Made by a program: the position numbers and the translations under genes
Assembly (NCBI GenBank): GCA_039566865.1
Contig: CM076960.1
Span: forward strand, 16,164,501-16,228,500
Length of the DNA: 64,000 bases
DNA from: Aurelia coerulea
Taxonomy: Eukaryota > Cnidaria > Scyphozoa > Semaeostomeae > Ulmaridae
Reading direction: 5' to 3'
Part shown: positions 38,810-50,375 of the stretch, in pieces
Position numbering within the stretch: position 1 is the stretch's first letter
Layout: each line of letters begins with the position of its first letter
Notes under the pieces: generated by a model
What the model was told of the DNA's origin: nothing
The model's input: the letters and a program-made list of their open reading frames with translations, nothing else
Databases searched by the model: none

Positions 38810-39172
38810 TTGATCCGGGGCTGGTAGGCAGTTTCTTAAATTTTTGGGCCATTTTTGGCAACCAAAAGTTTCTTACATGTTTCTTATATTTTTTAATGCC
38901 GGAAGTGTAGAATTAAATTAGCTTTATCAAAGGGGCTCCCAAATTACTTAGTTTGATTTCAAAACAGGTAAATAACATAATTTGCACTCAAAATAATGTC
39001 TAAACAGTTACTATAACTGTACAATGTCAAACCATTTTCGAGTGCGATAGGAAAATTAAACTCCAAATTACAAAAGTTTCTTAGCTTTTTAAATTCAGGT
39101 AGGGTTGTCTTAACTTTTGAAAAATTGACCCTACCGTTTCTGATAAGCTGTTTCTTATAAAAAATACGTGTA
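38810..39172. repeat. TTTCTTATAAGAAAC-type element, uninterrupted copy
   Basis: Matches the outer parts of 16481-17353: GGGCTGGTAGGCAGTTTCTT, AAATTTTTGGGCCATTTT, AATAACATAATTTGCACTCA and GCTGTTTCTTATAAAAAATA. It lacks the two nested insertions of that copy, so it is the simpler form. Confidence 0.7.
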
Positions 39173-39477
39173 CAGTTTGATTGATCTACGTCAACAGGAG
39201 ATACTGATTTCTGATTTTGCTAGCATTTCACTGCAAGTGGTTTGAGCCACTGTTATATGCTTACATTCCCTTTACTTTAAGCGTACTAATTTTCGTCTGT
39301 ATGAATGTTCATCCGCTGTCGTGTCCACTTAGACCAACCATGTTTTGTTTGTTTGTTTTTCATCTTATTTTAATTCAATTTCATCGACCAACCATCGACC
39401 AATAGATTGCTCCACATCCCCTTGAGAATGGAAATCACTTTTTCTCAAAGCCAAGCTGGTCGGACGGTAATCCTTAG

Positions 39478-39884
39478 GCCTAGTTTAAACATCGTTTTTT
39501 GCCGTGTCGAATCGAACTATATAAAAAACGGCAGCATCTTCCATGTCTAAAAATCTGATTTAAACATCGTTTTTTTGCTGTGTTGGATTGAAATTAAAAT
39601 GGTTAAAATAGCCATTTTTCAAAATGCACAAGCCCAGTGGCTGATCACACATAGAAACCGCGGACCATGCCTAGAATTGATTGATTAAACGCGGCAGAAA
39701 TACGATGTTTAAATCAAGTTGTTTTTCTGCCGTTTGATACGACAGAGCTGGTGAACTCCTGCCGTTTTATCGATTCAAAGCGGCAGATGATTTAAGCATT
39801 GTTTTCATGTCGAATTTAATTGACCCTTAGAAGTTTTTAGCAGCATTCATTAAATTCGACACGTCAAAAGACGATGTTTAAAGT
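39478..39884. repeat. MITE with TTTAAACATCG ends
   Basis: Left TAGTTTAAACATCGTTTTTT, right AAAAGACGATGTTTAAAGTTA. Inner repeats of CGGCAG and TCGAAT/ATTCGAC (GTGTCGAATCGAAC left, AAATTCGACACGTC right). Non-coding. Confidence 0.7.
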
Positions 39885-40062
39885 TAGTTGACGGAGCTAA
39901 GTTGAGGCAATCTATAAATAGGACAAAGAAACGCCTAAGCACGTAATTATTCCCCTATTGAATAGATAAGCACGCACGTGTCGAAATCATTGAATACAAT
40001 AGGCTAATTTTAGACTGCATTTGGAGCTCTTGAGTTAGCTATTTATCTCCGTCAACTAACTT
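39885..40062. repeat. 178-bp foldback, GTTAGTTGACGG arms
   Basis: AGTTAGTTGACGGAGCTAAG at the left pairs with the TCCGTCAACTAACT block at the right; between them CGCCTAAGCACG / AAGCACGCACGTG phrases. Directly abuts the TTTAAACATCG MITE. Confidence 0.55.
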
Positions 40063-40309
40063 TAAGCTGAGCCTTAGAATGGCGAATTGGCCATTATCCC
40101 TCTTCGAAACGGTAATAATTGGCCTGAGATGCACCGGTTTAGCAGCAGCTGCATCTTTCAACACTACATTACCCCCTGAAACTGATGTACTTCTTCTGTT
40201 ACTTTCTGTAGAACATTCATTCACTGAACATTGTTGTCGTGGCTAAGACCCTGAGACACAACAATACAGCTCTCTGAATACACTAAAGACATTCTATATG
40301 CTGTCTGGA

Positions 40310-41075
40310 ACAGGTAAATTTTCTTTTTGCATATTTCTTGTCTTTGTCGTTCGTCATTTTTAGATTATTGTGTTAAAGATAGGCTCTGTTTGAAGGAAAT
40401 TAACTAGGTAACTAGCTGTACTTTGAAATTAACTTTCTATGAAGAAAAAGCAAGGTTATGGTACCAGAAACATGTGAATCTCGTATTTTTCTAATTCATG
40501 TTTTTTCGCTGTTGATTATATTTAAACATGATTTAGATTAATTTGTCAGAGAAAAGCTATTTGTAAAAGAAATTTTCTAACTAACTATAGCTGATCTTTG
40601 AAATGAACTTTCTGTAAAGAAAATGCAAATTTATGGGACCAGAAACATGTGAATTTCGCATTTTTGTAGTTCATGTTCTTTCGATGTTGATCATATTTAG
40701 ATTATTTTTTTGTCAGAGATAGACTATGTTTGAAAGAAATTAACTAACTATAGCTGATCTTTGAAATGAACTTTCTGTAAAGAAAATGCAAATTTATGGG
40801 ACCAGAAACATGTGAATTTTACATTTCATGTTTTTGTTAAAGTTTTTGTATGGTTGTTGATCATATTTTGATCATCACGTCTAAAGATAGATTATGTTTG
40901 AAGAAAATTAGCTAAGCCACTAGCTGAACTTTGAGATGAGCTTCTGCTGAAAAAGAAACGCAAGTTTATGGTTTCAGAGAGAGGTAAATTGTGCATTTTG
41001 GAAAGAATTTCCTCAACTATTCAAGTGAACTTCCAATGAATAGATCGCAAATTTTTGTAATATCGGAAACAGGTA
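40310..41075. repeat. Tandem repeat, unit about 165-175 bp, about four diverged copies
   Basis: The phrase AACTTTCTGTAAAGAAAATG, then CAAATTTATGGGACCAGAAA and CATGTGAAT recurs at 40431, 40606, 40769 and (diverged) 40938, spaced 175, 163 and 169 bases. Units also share GATAGACTATGTTTGAA and TAACTATAGCTGATC. A minisatellite array without coding content. Confidence 0.8.
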
Positions 41076-41343
41076 AAGTCTGGATTTAATATGATTCCAA
41101 GGATCGCTCGTGATACATGGATCGCACAGATTTGTGACTAGCGATCATTGCTTCGAATGGAAATTGTCTTGTTCAGTTTGCCAGCGATCGTTGCGTTGTC
41201 AGCGATCGTTGCGTTTGAGAGAAAATATTCTTGCGTCAAGAGATTTTTCAATGGAAACTGAGTGAACAAGAAATTCAGCGATGTTAAGCCTTTCTTTCAG
41301 GAGCTATGCCGTTGTTATCTTTTACCGCCATTATGATTCATTT
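41076..41343. other. GATCGTTGCG-rich segment flanking a LINE insertion
   Basis: GCGATCGTTGCG-type phrases at 41100-41290 reappear, largely inverted, at 42000-42110 (ACGCAAGGATCGCTGAGAAT). The LINE fragment at 41345-41965 sits between the two, so it probably inserted into one foldback element. Confidence 0.4.
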
Positions 41344-41344
41344 C

Positions 41345-41965
41345 ATTTCATTTTTAATTATTTACCCAGGGTAATACATTCAGTTTATATATAAGAAAAC
41401 TGTTTTACAATGTGCCCTGCTGAAAAAAAAAACAATAAAATCTAACCTAATTACATGGTGTATCTATGATATAAGCTCTAAAATAAAAACAGGGAAGAAA
41501 ATCTCAATTTGAAGAGAAAAGAAAAGAAAAATTGACCAAACACTGGTTTCGATGTAATAGTCTTCATCCGGGGATATATCTATGATTTTTCAAAAAGGTC
41601 TTGAGTCTGTTTTTAAAAATCGCCAGTGACGGGGCGGTTTTAATTTCGAGGCTCAATTGGTTCCAAACAGTCACTCCGCGATACGAAAAGCTTCGTTGCC
41701 CGTTAGATGTTTTAGAACGTGGAATCTCAAGATCTGTTTCCGTACTGTTCCTACAATCAGACAGTTTGTGAAACATGTCCTGCATGTAAGGAGGAGCTAG
41801 TCCATGGAGCGATTTATAAACCATGGTAGCAGTTTCGAAATCAATCATTTCTTTTATATTTAGCCACCCAAGTTGAGAAATCAACGGCAGTGATGCTTTG
41901 TCAAAAGGACTGTTTGTAACGATGCGAGCAGCTCGATTCTGTATTTTTTGGAGCTTTGATAATGA
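41345..41965 (-). pseudogene. CR1/L2-type LINE C-terminal fragment (antisense)
   Basis: The minus strand reads KLQKIQNRAARIVTNSPFDK, then LISQLGWLNIKEMIDFETAT, MVYKSLHGLAPPYM, SFSYRGVTVWNQL and FKNRLKTFLKN. This is the conserved C-terminal region of L2/CR1-like LINE proteins. The frame is broken near 41965, and the 5' part is missing. Confidence 0.8.
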
Positions 41966-42322
41966 TGATGATTAGATTTTGCCACCGAAGTTCTAAGAAA
42001 TGTGCGATCGTTGTGATAATTGGAAACTTCATGACGCAAGGATCGCTGAGAATTGCTGGTCACGAATTTGTGCTATCCTTGCGTCACCAACGATCCTTGC
42101 GATCAAATGAAAACCAGGCTTAACTTGTCGATTTCTTTGTGGGTGAGTTCTGATATGGCTTGATAACGGGCTTTGCTTGAAACGTCGTGCTTATTTCAAT
42201 TCTCATCAAAGTGCTTATATTTTACTTTATTTACTTGTTTATTTGATCGGAGGGCAAGAACGACGAAAAGAGAATCATTGTGTTGTATTATAGTTATTTC
42301 AACATTTCCATTTTAACATGAC

Positions 42323-42846
42323 AGCATAGCTTCGAAATCTTTGAATCGGCGTAAAAAGGTGGGTGTAAAATTCTGTGATCTATTTCTTCTGGCTGAGTGG
42401 CTTGAAACAAACTTTAGTTATTTATCTTTATTTCTACCGTTGGACTTTTCAGAAATTTTCAATATTTTTTCAAATTTCAGCGTATGTTACATTTTAACTC
42501 ATTTGAGGGTGTGAGGTCATCAAATTTCTAAATCATAAACCAGAAAAGTGACAGACTTGTGCTTGATGCCATATTGTAGACATCCATGAACTATGGTTTT
42601 CTTATAAATTATTTCATGTTGCTTCAAACAGTTTAGAAATTACGATGGTTTAAGTTTTTTTGAATATTTTTCTTTAATTCTTGAAAAAGTAGAAAAACAC
42701 TCTAATTCTGAAAATATTGAAGATTAACGAAAAGTCCACCGGTAGAATTATAGAGAAATAGCTAAAGTTTCTTTGCAGTCATTCAAATCAAAGAAATAAG
42801 TAACTGAATTTTACACCAGCCTTTTTAAAGATTTGGAACCTATGCT
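42323..42846. mobile_element. 9-bp-TSD foldback family, subfamily 1, copy at 42 kb
   Basis: Ends AGCATAGCTTCGAAATCTTT and AAAGATTTGGAACCTATGCT. Flanks TAACATGAC (42314-42322) and TAACACGAT (42847-42855) match at seven of nine bases. Arms carry TTTCTACCGTTGGACTTTT and its complement. Confidence 0.75.
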
Positions 42847-43344
42847 TAACACGATAAGTCCAAGAATATGAAAAAAAGGCCAAATCCAGGTGGCTAAGCC
42901 ATATTAAGGCTAAGAATTCTGGTTTAACGTTCCTTCGCAGGAAGGCAAATATTTTTCCACCACTGATCACTCGTTTACGTCTCTTGGACTGGTCACTTTT
43001 TTTTGTCAACTGAATTTGTCGTTTTTCATATTCTTGGACTGGTCATGTTAAAATAGAAATGCTGAAATAATTATAATACAACACAATGATTTTCTTTGTC
43101 GCCGTTCTTGCCTCCGATTTATCGTGAGACTGCTTTTTCCACCTGTTGTTTAGTTGAGTTCTGATATATATTTAGATCATTATGTGAATTACATATTTGA
43201 AAGAAATACCTTACATCGTGCGCCCAAGTTCACGAGTTGCCATGCAGCCAGCATTGTGATAACCGGGAGGGCACATTGGATTTCTTGATTTCATGTATTA
43301 CCCTCGTTGTTCCTGTGACAACTTGAGCATTCTGTGTATATGTA

Positions 43345-44046
43345 TATTTTTTTTATTCAAACATAAAATTTTACAATAATCTTACATACTATATCTATCT
43401 AAATTACTATACAACACTACAGGTACGATACCATGGAGAGCGAAATACAGACACATTACGAAACAATGAAAGATTAATGGATACTATACTAGATTCTGTC
43501 TCATATCAGATGTCAGGTCAGTGTTTAAATGGGTTGAAAGATGTCACGAGTGCAAATCATTTAATTGTTGATTTAGGAAGGTAAAATGGCCGACATCTGA
43601 TGTGAAACAGAATTTACAAAGGAAAGAGCTATTTACGATAAAGGACTTGGTGGTTGCTTAGTACATAGCTGTAATCTCAATAGATCTTAATCAAAGCGAC
43701 CAGTTTCGTGGATGAAGCGTAAGGTTAATTCGAGTAGATTTCTCAAAGAATCGTTTGAAAGATTGGTGATTTGTGCAAATGGTCGTAATAATTCAACAAT
43801 TCTAGCGAGAACATTTTGTCGTTGAACATCAAAAGAAGGGCAGAGCAACAAAAAGTGCTCAGCGTCCTCAATGCCATCGTTTGTTGGGCACATTGGGTTT
43901 ATTGTATCCCTGAAATTATGCTTGAATTTATGGAAATTTAACTTGCTGAGACCAACCCTAGGTTGTGTAAGGTAGGATAATCCTATTGGATCGTGAATTC
44001 CAAAAACAGATCTGGCAGATCTGTGTATATCTTGAGCCACATTCAC
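43345..44046 (-). pseudogene. LINE 3' end with zinc-binding motif (antisense)
   Basis: The minus strand gives GLSKLNFHKFKHNFRDTINP, then MCPTNDGIEDAEHFLLLCPS, FAQITNLSNDSL and LTLRFIHETGRFD before the stop. C-x-E-D-x-E-H-x4-C is a zinc-binding RT-tail signature of some LINEs. A 3' untranslated region runs to a T-run at 43351 (poly(A) on the minus strand). Two other ORF-bearing copies are at 51508 and 60718. Confidence 0.75.
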
Positions 44047-44214
44047 CCATTATATTTGAAAGAAATATATTAACAATGCAGTGCAGAAAAAGCAACTGTT
44101 CATTGTACGAAGAGTGATTACGGGATAATTCTATGGTATTAGAGCAGGGATATTTGGGCAAAGAGCAAGAAGATCTAAAAATTCCTTCTTCTTACTGGCT
44201 TTTTCGTCTTATTC

Positions 44215-44850
44215 AAGACATTAGCCTTGCCACTGTTTTCTTCCATTCCTTTCGCTCATAATCGTTCTCAGTTAGTTCATCCACTGTTGTCTTTATTGGT
44301 TTCAGGTCTTTATTCATTTGTCTGATCCATGTCTGTTTTGGTCTTCCCCGATTACCCTTCGCTTTTTTCAAATGTTCTCTGAAAGCTAATTTTGCTGGTG
44401 TTCTTTCTGGCAACCTTAACATGTGCCCAAGCCAGTTTAATCGCCGTTTCTTTATTTCGGTTGTGATGGTTGTCTGATGTGATTTTTTATATATTTCTTC
44501 ATTCCTTATTTTATCTATTAATGTGATGTTTAGCATCCTACGTAGCAGTTTTCTTTGGAAGATAAATGTATTAAGCGTTCTGTTTTTTAGTTTTATGGAT
44601 GTCTGTCTGTTACAGATAATTCTTTCATATTTGTTGAAGGCATCAATCTATAGTCCTTTCCTTCGTTTTATGTCTTTTTCGGTGTCTAAAATACTTCCTA
44701 GATATTTTATGGCCTTCCATTCATCGTTGCCATCTGTGCCAACACAAAATTCTTCAGTGTTTTCAGTATTGATATTTAGGTTTCTTTGTTTGACTTTCAA
44801 AGGGAGTAAAAATGGATCTAAAAATAGGCTATTTAAATCGATGTCCCACA
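44215..44850 (-). pseudogene. LINE endonuclease-RT C-terminal remnant (antisense)
   Basis: The minus strand contains DEWKAIKYLGSILDTEKDIK, a stop, then ICNRQTSIKLKNRTLN and RKLLRRMLNITLIDKIRNEE. It ends with KRRLNWLGHMLRLPERTPAK, GNRGRPKQTWIRQ and WKKTVARLMS. It is the same type of C-terminal region as the one at 622-1529 but a different family. Broken by stops and lacking the RT core. Confidence 0.8.
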
Positions 44851-45293
44851 TGTGCTGTGAACAATAGCCAAAGAAACAATGCTGTGTCTGAGTGTTTCCT
44901 TTGTTCTATTTATAGAGAAGCTTATATACCATTGCTCCTTCTTGTATTGACCCAGCATTAGCGCAAAGATAAAATGGCTGAATAATGCATGTTTGTTATG
45001 ATAACATCACCATAATTATCTCAAGGCAAAGAGTGCATTTATAATAAGATATCGTAAAAAATTCATGACTAAATAATTTTGTTTTCTATACAATTGAAAA
45101 TTGTACAATAACAAACTACTTAATTCACTGCACATGACGACACATGAACTACTTAACGACGTTTTGCAAGGAAGATAACAAGGGAAGCAAAATATCACCA
45201 GACGGGGTGTTTTCCCTTATATAAACAGGCCTTAAATATACAAATACAACAAGCTGCATATAAATGACTAAATATTAGAGCCTGTTTCACAGT

Positions 45294-45457
45294 AGACTTG
45301 CCCCAAGTATATCTCTTCATTCCGTCTTACCGTTCCCTTTAGTAGTTCCTGGATCCACCATTTCCTGGATCCGCCCTCTTGACGGAATGTTGGAATGGCA
45401 GACCCAGGAAATGGTGGATCCATAGACGGAATGAAGAGATGGACTTGGGGCAAGTCT
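45294..45457. repeat. 164-bp foldback, AGACTTGCCCCAAGT arms
   Basis: GACTTGCCCCAAGTATATCT, CTTCATTCCGTC at the left pairs with GACGGAATGAAGAGATGGAC, TTGGGGCAAGTCT at the right; inner arms carry CCTGGATCCACCATTTCCTG and its complement. The neighbouring 9-bp-TSD element inserted into its right end, duplicating GGCAAGTCT. Confidence 0.75.
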
Positions 45458-45968
45458 AACATAGGGCTCAAATCTTTATAAAGGTCGGTGTAAAATTCTA
45501 TTGCAGTTTTCTTTGAAATAAATGGCTTGGAAGGAACTTAGGGTTTTTTCTGTAAATCTGCCGTGGAAATTTATTGATATCTTGATTTGTTTCAATATGG
45601 CGGCATTCATTAAATTTGAGGCTATGACGTCATCAAATTTCTAAATCCTAAACTAGAAGAGCTACAGATTTCTGCTTGCCATCATATTGTAGACCTTCAT
45701 AAACTATGGTTTCTTTGGAGGTTATATAATGTTTCCTCTATTAGTTTAGGATTTACGAGTGCTTAAATTTTTTCAAAATTTTCCATGAATTTTTTCAAAA
45801 ATAGTGAAATTGCTGCCATTTTGAAAAACATAAAGATATCAAAAAATTTCCACGGCAGATTTACAGCAAAGTACCATAAGTTCCTTTCAAGCAATTCAAT
45901 TTAAAGAAAACTGCAAAAGAATTTTACACCGACCTTTTTAAAGATTTGAAAGATTTGAGCCCTATGCT
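45458..45968. mobile_element. 9-bp-TSD foldback family, subfamily 2, copy at 45.5 kb
   Basis: Ends AACATAGGGCTCAAATCTTT and AAGATTTGAGCCCTATGCT. Perfect 9-bp flanking repeat GGCAAGTCT at 45449-45457 and 45969-45977. Arms carry GCCGTGGAAATTTATTGATA and complement; the family block GCTATGACGTCATCAAATTT is present. Confidence 0.85.
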
Positions 45969-46079
45969 GGCAAGTCTAGTTTCACAATTGAGGTCAGGCC
46001 AAAATGCTGAACAACAGAAACCCCGGCCGAGAGAACAACTACGACAACGTCCGCCACTGCTCCTTCTCCCGCTCCTGCT

Positions 46080-46600
46080 CTTAAACCGCACACACAAACG
46101 TGCACTAAGGATCCTCTTCAAGGACTATGACTCTTCCTTTGATGAGTTACTGGAGAAAAGCGAAAGCGTGAAAATACATGTTCAAAATCTCCAGAAACTG
46201 ATGATCGAAATTTACAAAACAATGAACAACTTGAACCCCTCATATATTTGGGAATTTCATGAAGAAAAGGTTGTGAAATACAACCTACGAACAAAAATTT
46301 TATGTCGATTGCCAAAAACACGAACAACAAAATTTGGAATAGAGTCATTATCCTTTAGAGGAAGCCTCCTTTGGAACACCCTTAGTGACCAGATAAAAGC
46401 ACTTCCAAAAGTTGCAGCTTTCAAAAGAGCGATCAAGCACTGGCTTGGCGATAAGTGTAATTGCCGGATTTGTAAATAGCCAGAATTGTAAATTTGTATA
46501 TTTTCTATTAAAGTTGTTTTTTGTAAATAGTTGGTATAAATTAGTGATTATATTACTATTGTAAATAGACCAACTTTAAATAAGATTATTATCATTATCA
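46080..46600 (+). pseudogene. CR1/L2-type LINE C-terminal fragment and 3' tail
   Basis: The frame reads NRTHKRALRILFKDYDSSFD, ELLEKSESVKIHVQNLQKL, EIYKTMNNLNPSY, LPKTRTTKFGIESLSFRGSL and WLGDKCNCRICK, then TAG at 46477. This is an intact C-terminal segment of a CR1/L2-like ORF2. The open frame extends upstream into unrelated MITE-derived sequence. The 3' end carries a short ATTATTATC tail. Confidence 0.8.
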
Positions 46601-46648
46601 TATCCAATGCCCCCATTTTCTTTAATGAAAAGTCACAAAGAGTTGTAA

Positions 46649-48196
46649 AGTATCAGGTGTCCCAAAATAGGCAGGGAATTCTTCTAAACCATCGACCGCA
46701 TTGCCTAACCTTTGTTTTCTCGGCTGATTATGAAATTATATGGTATAACGAATAATTTAAGCCCTTACAACATTTTCAAAAATGTTCCGAAGTCACGTGA
46801 CCGATGACGTCAAGAAAGTTAGGTTTTCACGACTAAAAATCATTCTAACTCCTTAAAGGCATTGAGTCATGGTAAATAGACCGCGTATACCCAATTTGCA
46901 AAAATCGCTGAGTCATGATGATAGCTTACTCCAATCTGATTGGCTGTAATCCAAACTGCACACATGATATTCTCACCTGAATATGTTCTTAAAGCTTTAT
47001 TATCGGGGTTTCGCTTTGAAGTCAACAAGGTGTAATTTCACATAGCAAAGAAAACAAAAGGATCTGACGACCGTCTCTCATGGCGTTACAAGACAACTGA
47101 TAAAGTGAGGCTATGAATATAAAACAAAGCGCTCGCATGACAATTTTCAGGATTATCTCAATAAAAGGACAGCAATGTGCTTAGGGCCAAGGGATTCAAT
47201 TAAATAACGAATTTTTGTGGGGATTAACAAAAAGAGTTAGGTTTAAAAAATGCGAAACATAGGCCACGCGCCACGAGAAGCCAGACGGGACAGCCAAGTT
47301 CATCTCTGATCACATGAAAACAGACTGATCACATGAAAGGAGACAGACCCCCAGCGGAGAATCGCTATTTACCATGACTCAATGCCTTTAAGTATATGTC
47401 CGATTTCAATATAGAAACTAGATTCGAGCTCGCCTGGAGGAGAGCTTTCGAATGATGTATACATATATGCATTTTCATGATTTCAGCAATTTTCAACGAT
47501 GACGTCATCATTTTCAAAATGGCGGTCCACCAGTACGTTTTCAGATAAGAGCTCTGATATAATGAAAAGCAATTCAGAATCGTTTTGTTGTAATGTTTTA
47601 CTATCTAATTGTTCGTCAGTACTCAACTTAGCGCTTAAAAAGAACATAAAAATTCGTCTGTTTGATTACTTGCATGTCCATAACCAATGAATTGATTTTT
47701 TAAAATTTTGTTTGATTTGATTGCCTAAAGATAAATTGTATTTTAAGATGTTGGTTTCGGTCTTACCACGACGTTTTCATGTCGAAAAGAAGATCGATTA
47801 ACCTGCTCAAATTCACGCCTTAGATGGCATGAGAAAGAAACGGCCTATTTTTCCAGTCAACATTTTAGATGTGATACAAAAGGCTGAACTCCTATCCTTA
47901 TTCTCTGAATTCAGTTTTAACTGAATTCGTATTCTCTGAACGACATATGAGTTCAGTCTTTTGCATCACATCTAAAATGTTGACTGGGAAAGAAGGCCGT
48001 TTCTTTTTCATGCCATCTAAGGTTTGAATTTGAACAGCTTTATCGATCTTCTTTTCAACATAATGAAATCGGCCTAAACCACAACCAACATTCTCAAATA
48101 CAATTTAGCCTTTCGGCAATCGGATAAAATAAATTTTTTTTTAATCGGTTCATTGGTTATGGACATATAAGCAATCAATCGAGGGACACCTGGTAG
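46649..48196. repeat. Large element with GTGTCCC ends and inner palindrome
   Basis: The left end reads TATCAGGTGTCCCAAAATAG and the right end GGGACACCTGGTA, inverted ends of the CCGGGTG type but 1.55 kb apart. Inside, 47657-48178 is a strong palindrome: TGTCCATAACCAATGAATTG at the left against TTCATTGGTTATGGACATAT at the right, centred near 47917. Whether the outer ends belong to the same element as the palindrome is not certain. Confidence 0.55.
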
Positions 48197-48471
48197 TCAA
48201 TACACTTGATAAGCAACAGCTGTCTTGTTGACCTATTTGAGAAGAAAAACAGGACGTCTTCATTTTCTTGTACCTGCTGGAAATTTAAACCCTACCAGTG
48301 ATTTACTTGTCAGAAATTATTTGTCAAAAGCAATCATCCCAAATCTCAAGTTTAAATCTTGCAAGTCGAGAGATGATTAATTATCTAAATGCGCTTGATC
48401 TGTCTTTTCGGATTTTGTTTTTAAAGGAATGAAAAAGATTGCGCTGTATAAGGTAGTCTTGTACACGTTTT

Positions 48472-48822
48472 TTCTTTTATAAGAAACTTGGATAAGCCCA
48501 TAGTACTAAAAGTTTCTTAATGTGTTTCTTATTTTTTGGATGCATTTAGGATGCATGTAATTTCTACCACTGCCACGTATTCATTTCTTGACAGACAGCA
48601 CAATTTCTAGCGAGAAGGAGAGTTCTATTTGATTCAAAACATAAATCTATCATCAATATTACTAAAAATATAAAGACCCAACGACAATTTTCCCATGATT
48701 TCCTTGCGTTTGGCTTTAAAAGTTTCTTAGCAATTCTCAAGCATAGTACTAGAGTTTCTTAATTTTTCGCTATCCTAGTACTAGTTTCTTATAAACCAGT
48801 TTCTTATAAAAGAAAAAACGTA
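48472..48822. repeat. TTTCTTATAAGAAAC-type element, short copy
   Basis: Bounded by TTTTCTTTTATAAGAAACTT and AGTTTCTTATAAAAGAAAA, exact inverted ends, with TTTCTTA phrases inside. It shares the end motif with 16481 and 38810 but not their GGGCTGGTAGGCAG interior. Confidence 0.6.
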
Positions 48823-48880
48823 TAATCAAGAAACCTTCGATATTTAAGTTGTACCGGGTGATTAAAAACAAAGTTGAAAC

Positions 48881-49543
48881 GTTTGGCGGGCTCTGGAGTA
48901 AAAATTACGCGGTCGATATTCAAAACTGAAATGTTAATCTATCAGTCAAAGGCTAACTTAGATGTGAAAACGATTAACACGTTTGGCTGGCTGTTGACTA
49001 AAGAGTACGCGGCTGATATTCAAAAATGAAATGTTATTCTATCAATCAAAGGCTATCTTAGATGTGAAAACAATTAACATGTTTGGCGGGCTGTTGACTA
49101 AAGAGTACGCGGCTGATATTCAAAATTGAAATGTTAATCGATCAGTCAAAGGCTCACTTAGATGTGAAACACGTTTGGCTGGCTGTTGAGAGTAAAAAGT
49201 ACGCGGCTGATATTCAAAATTGAAATGTTATTCTATCAATCAAAGGCTATCTTAGATGTGAAAACAGTTAACATGTTTGGCTGGCTGTTGACTAAAGAGT
49301 ACGCGGCTGATATTCAAAAATGAAATGTTATTCTATCAATCAAAGGCTTTCTTAGATGTGAAAACAGTTAACATGTTTGGCGGGCTGTGGAATAAAAATT
49401 ACGTGGCCGATATTCAAAAATGAAATGTTAATCTATCAATCAAAGGCTCACTTAGATGTGAAACACGTTTGGCTGGCTGTTGAGAGTAAAAAGTACGCGG
49501 CTGATATTCAAAATTGAAATGTTAATCTATCAGTCAAAAGCTA
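48881..49543. repeat. Tandem array of about seven 92-102-bp units
   Basis: Units start GTTTGGCTGGCTGTTGACTA and contain TACGCGGCTGATATTCAAAA, TGAAATGTTA and CAATCAAAGGCTATCTTAGA. They begin at 48881, 48981, 49081, 49173, 49275, 49375 and 49467. Two length classes (about 100 and 92) arise from loss of a short block after TGTGAAA. The array begins next to an isolated CCGGGTGATTAAAAAC terminus at 48852 and ends at a MITE insertion. Confidence 0.9.
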
Positions 49544-49810
49544 CAATGCCTGCCAAAAGTCTTGGAACACCTTTGCTATTTTTGCATTTTTTTTGCGATT
49601 TCCCCCTCTCCCCCTCAGAACAATGTTGTTCTGTGATGACAAAATGGGGATGGCAGGACGATTCGCGACTCTGATGGAATGCTAGGACAATAACCTTGCA
49701 AATCAACATTGTTTTGGGGGTGAGGGGGTGTTTAAGCCTAATCGCTATGGTTAGAACTGCGGATTGTCAAGAAATGGCCTAAGTGTTCCAAGGACTTTTG
49801 GCAGGCATTG
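49544..49810. mobile_element. TA-flanked MITE inserted in the last tandem unit
   Basis: Ends CAATGCCTGCCAAAAGTCTT and GGACTTTTGGCAGGCATTG; TA at 49542-49543 and 49811-49812. Unit text before (CAGTCAAAAGC) and after (TCTTAGATG) joins as in uninterrupted units. A member of the same family sits at 1125-1419. Confidence 0.9.
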
Positions 49811-49949
49811 TATCTTAGATGCGAAAATTTTGTTTTGTAAAAGCACTTTTCTTTTAGACCCAGAAATTAGAAAAATGCTGGTAAAGGGTTCATATGGTAC
49901 GAGAATTCCATGTTTGATTCTGGTCATTGAAATGTAAATTAGCGCAATT

Positions 49950-50375
49950 GTCACGTATAAGTGCTTATAACGAAAGAAGAAGGATAAATCTAAAGTTCTG
50001 TCTTGCGGATTTTGTTTATTTGATTCAGGAGCTGTTTTGTAATCGTTTCATCTAAGCCCTAAATATGCGAACATTACAATGCCTTCTGCTGTGCTTCTGA
50101 ATCAAATAAGCAAAATCCGCCAGGCAGAACTTTAGATTTAACCTTCTTCTTTCGTTATAAGCACGTAACTTCTCCTAAAACCACCTTCTTGCACAAGGCG
50201 ACAGTTTGCCCTACTAGTTTCGGGGAAACTTTAGCGGCTTTGTTTATCTTGAATTACTGGTTGAGAGAATTTCCTTTGTCTGCAGTCGCTAATCGCTTTG
50301 AGTTGAGGCGTCAATCAAATGCAACTTTGCGATTGTATTACAAAATCTGCCCTTGTTTATTCTCTTGATAGTAGT
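49950..50375. repeat. Foldback element, CTTATAACGAAAGAAGAAGG family
   Basis: GTGCTTATAACGAAAGAAGA at the left pairs with TCTTTCGTTATAAGCACGTA near 50150. The right part (GTTGAGAGAATTTCCTTTGT, CTGCAGTCGCTAATCG) matches the 53.4-54.5-kb copies, so this is a partial member of the same family. Confidence 0.65.

Noticed and set aside
48881..49543. CRISPR-like array
   Set aside because: Units are directly adjacent 92-102-bp tandem repeats without unique spacers, in a eukaryotic genome.
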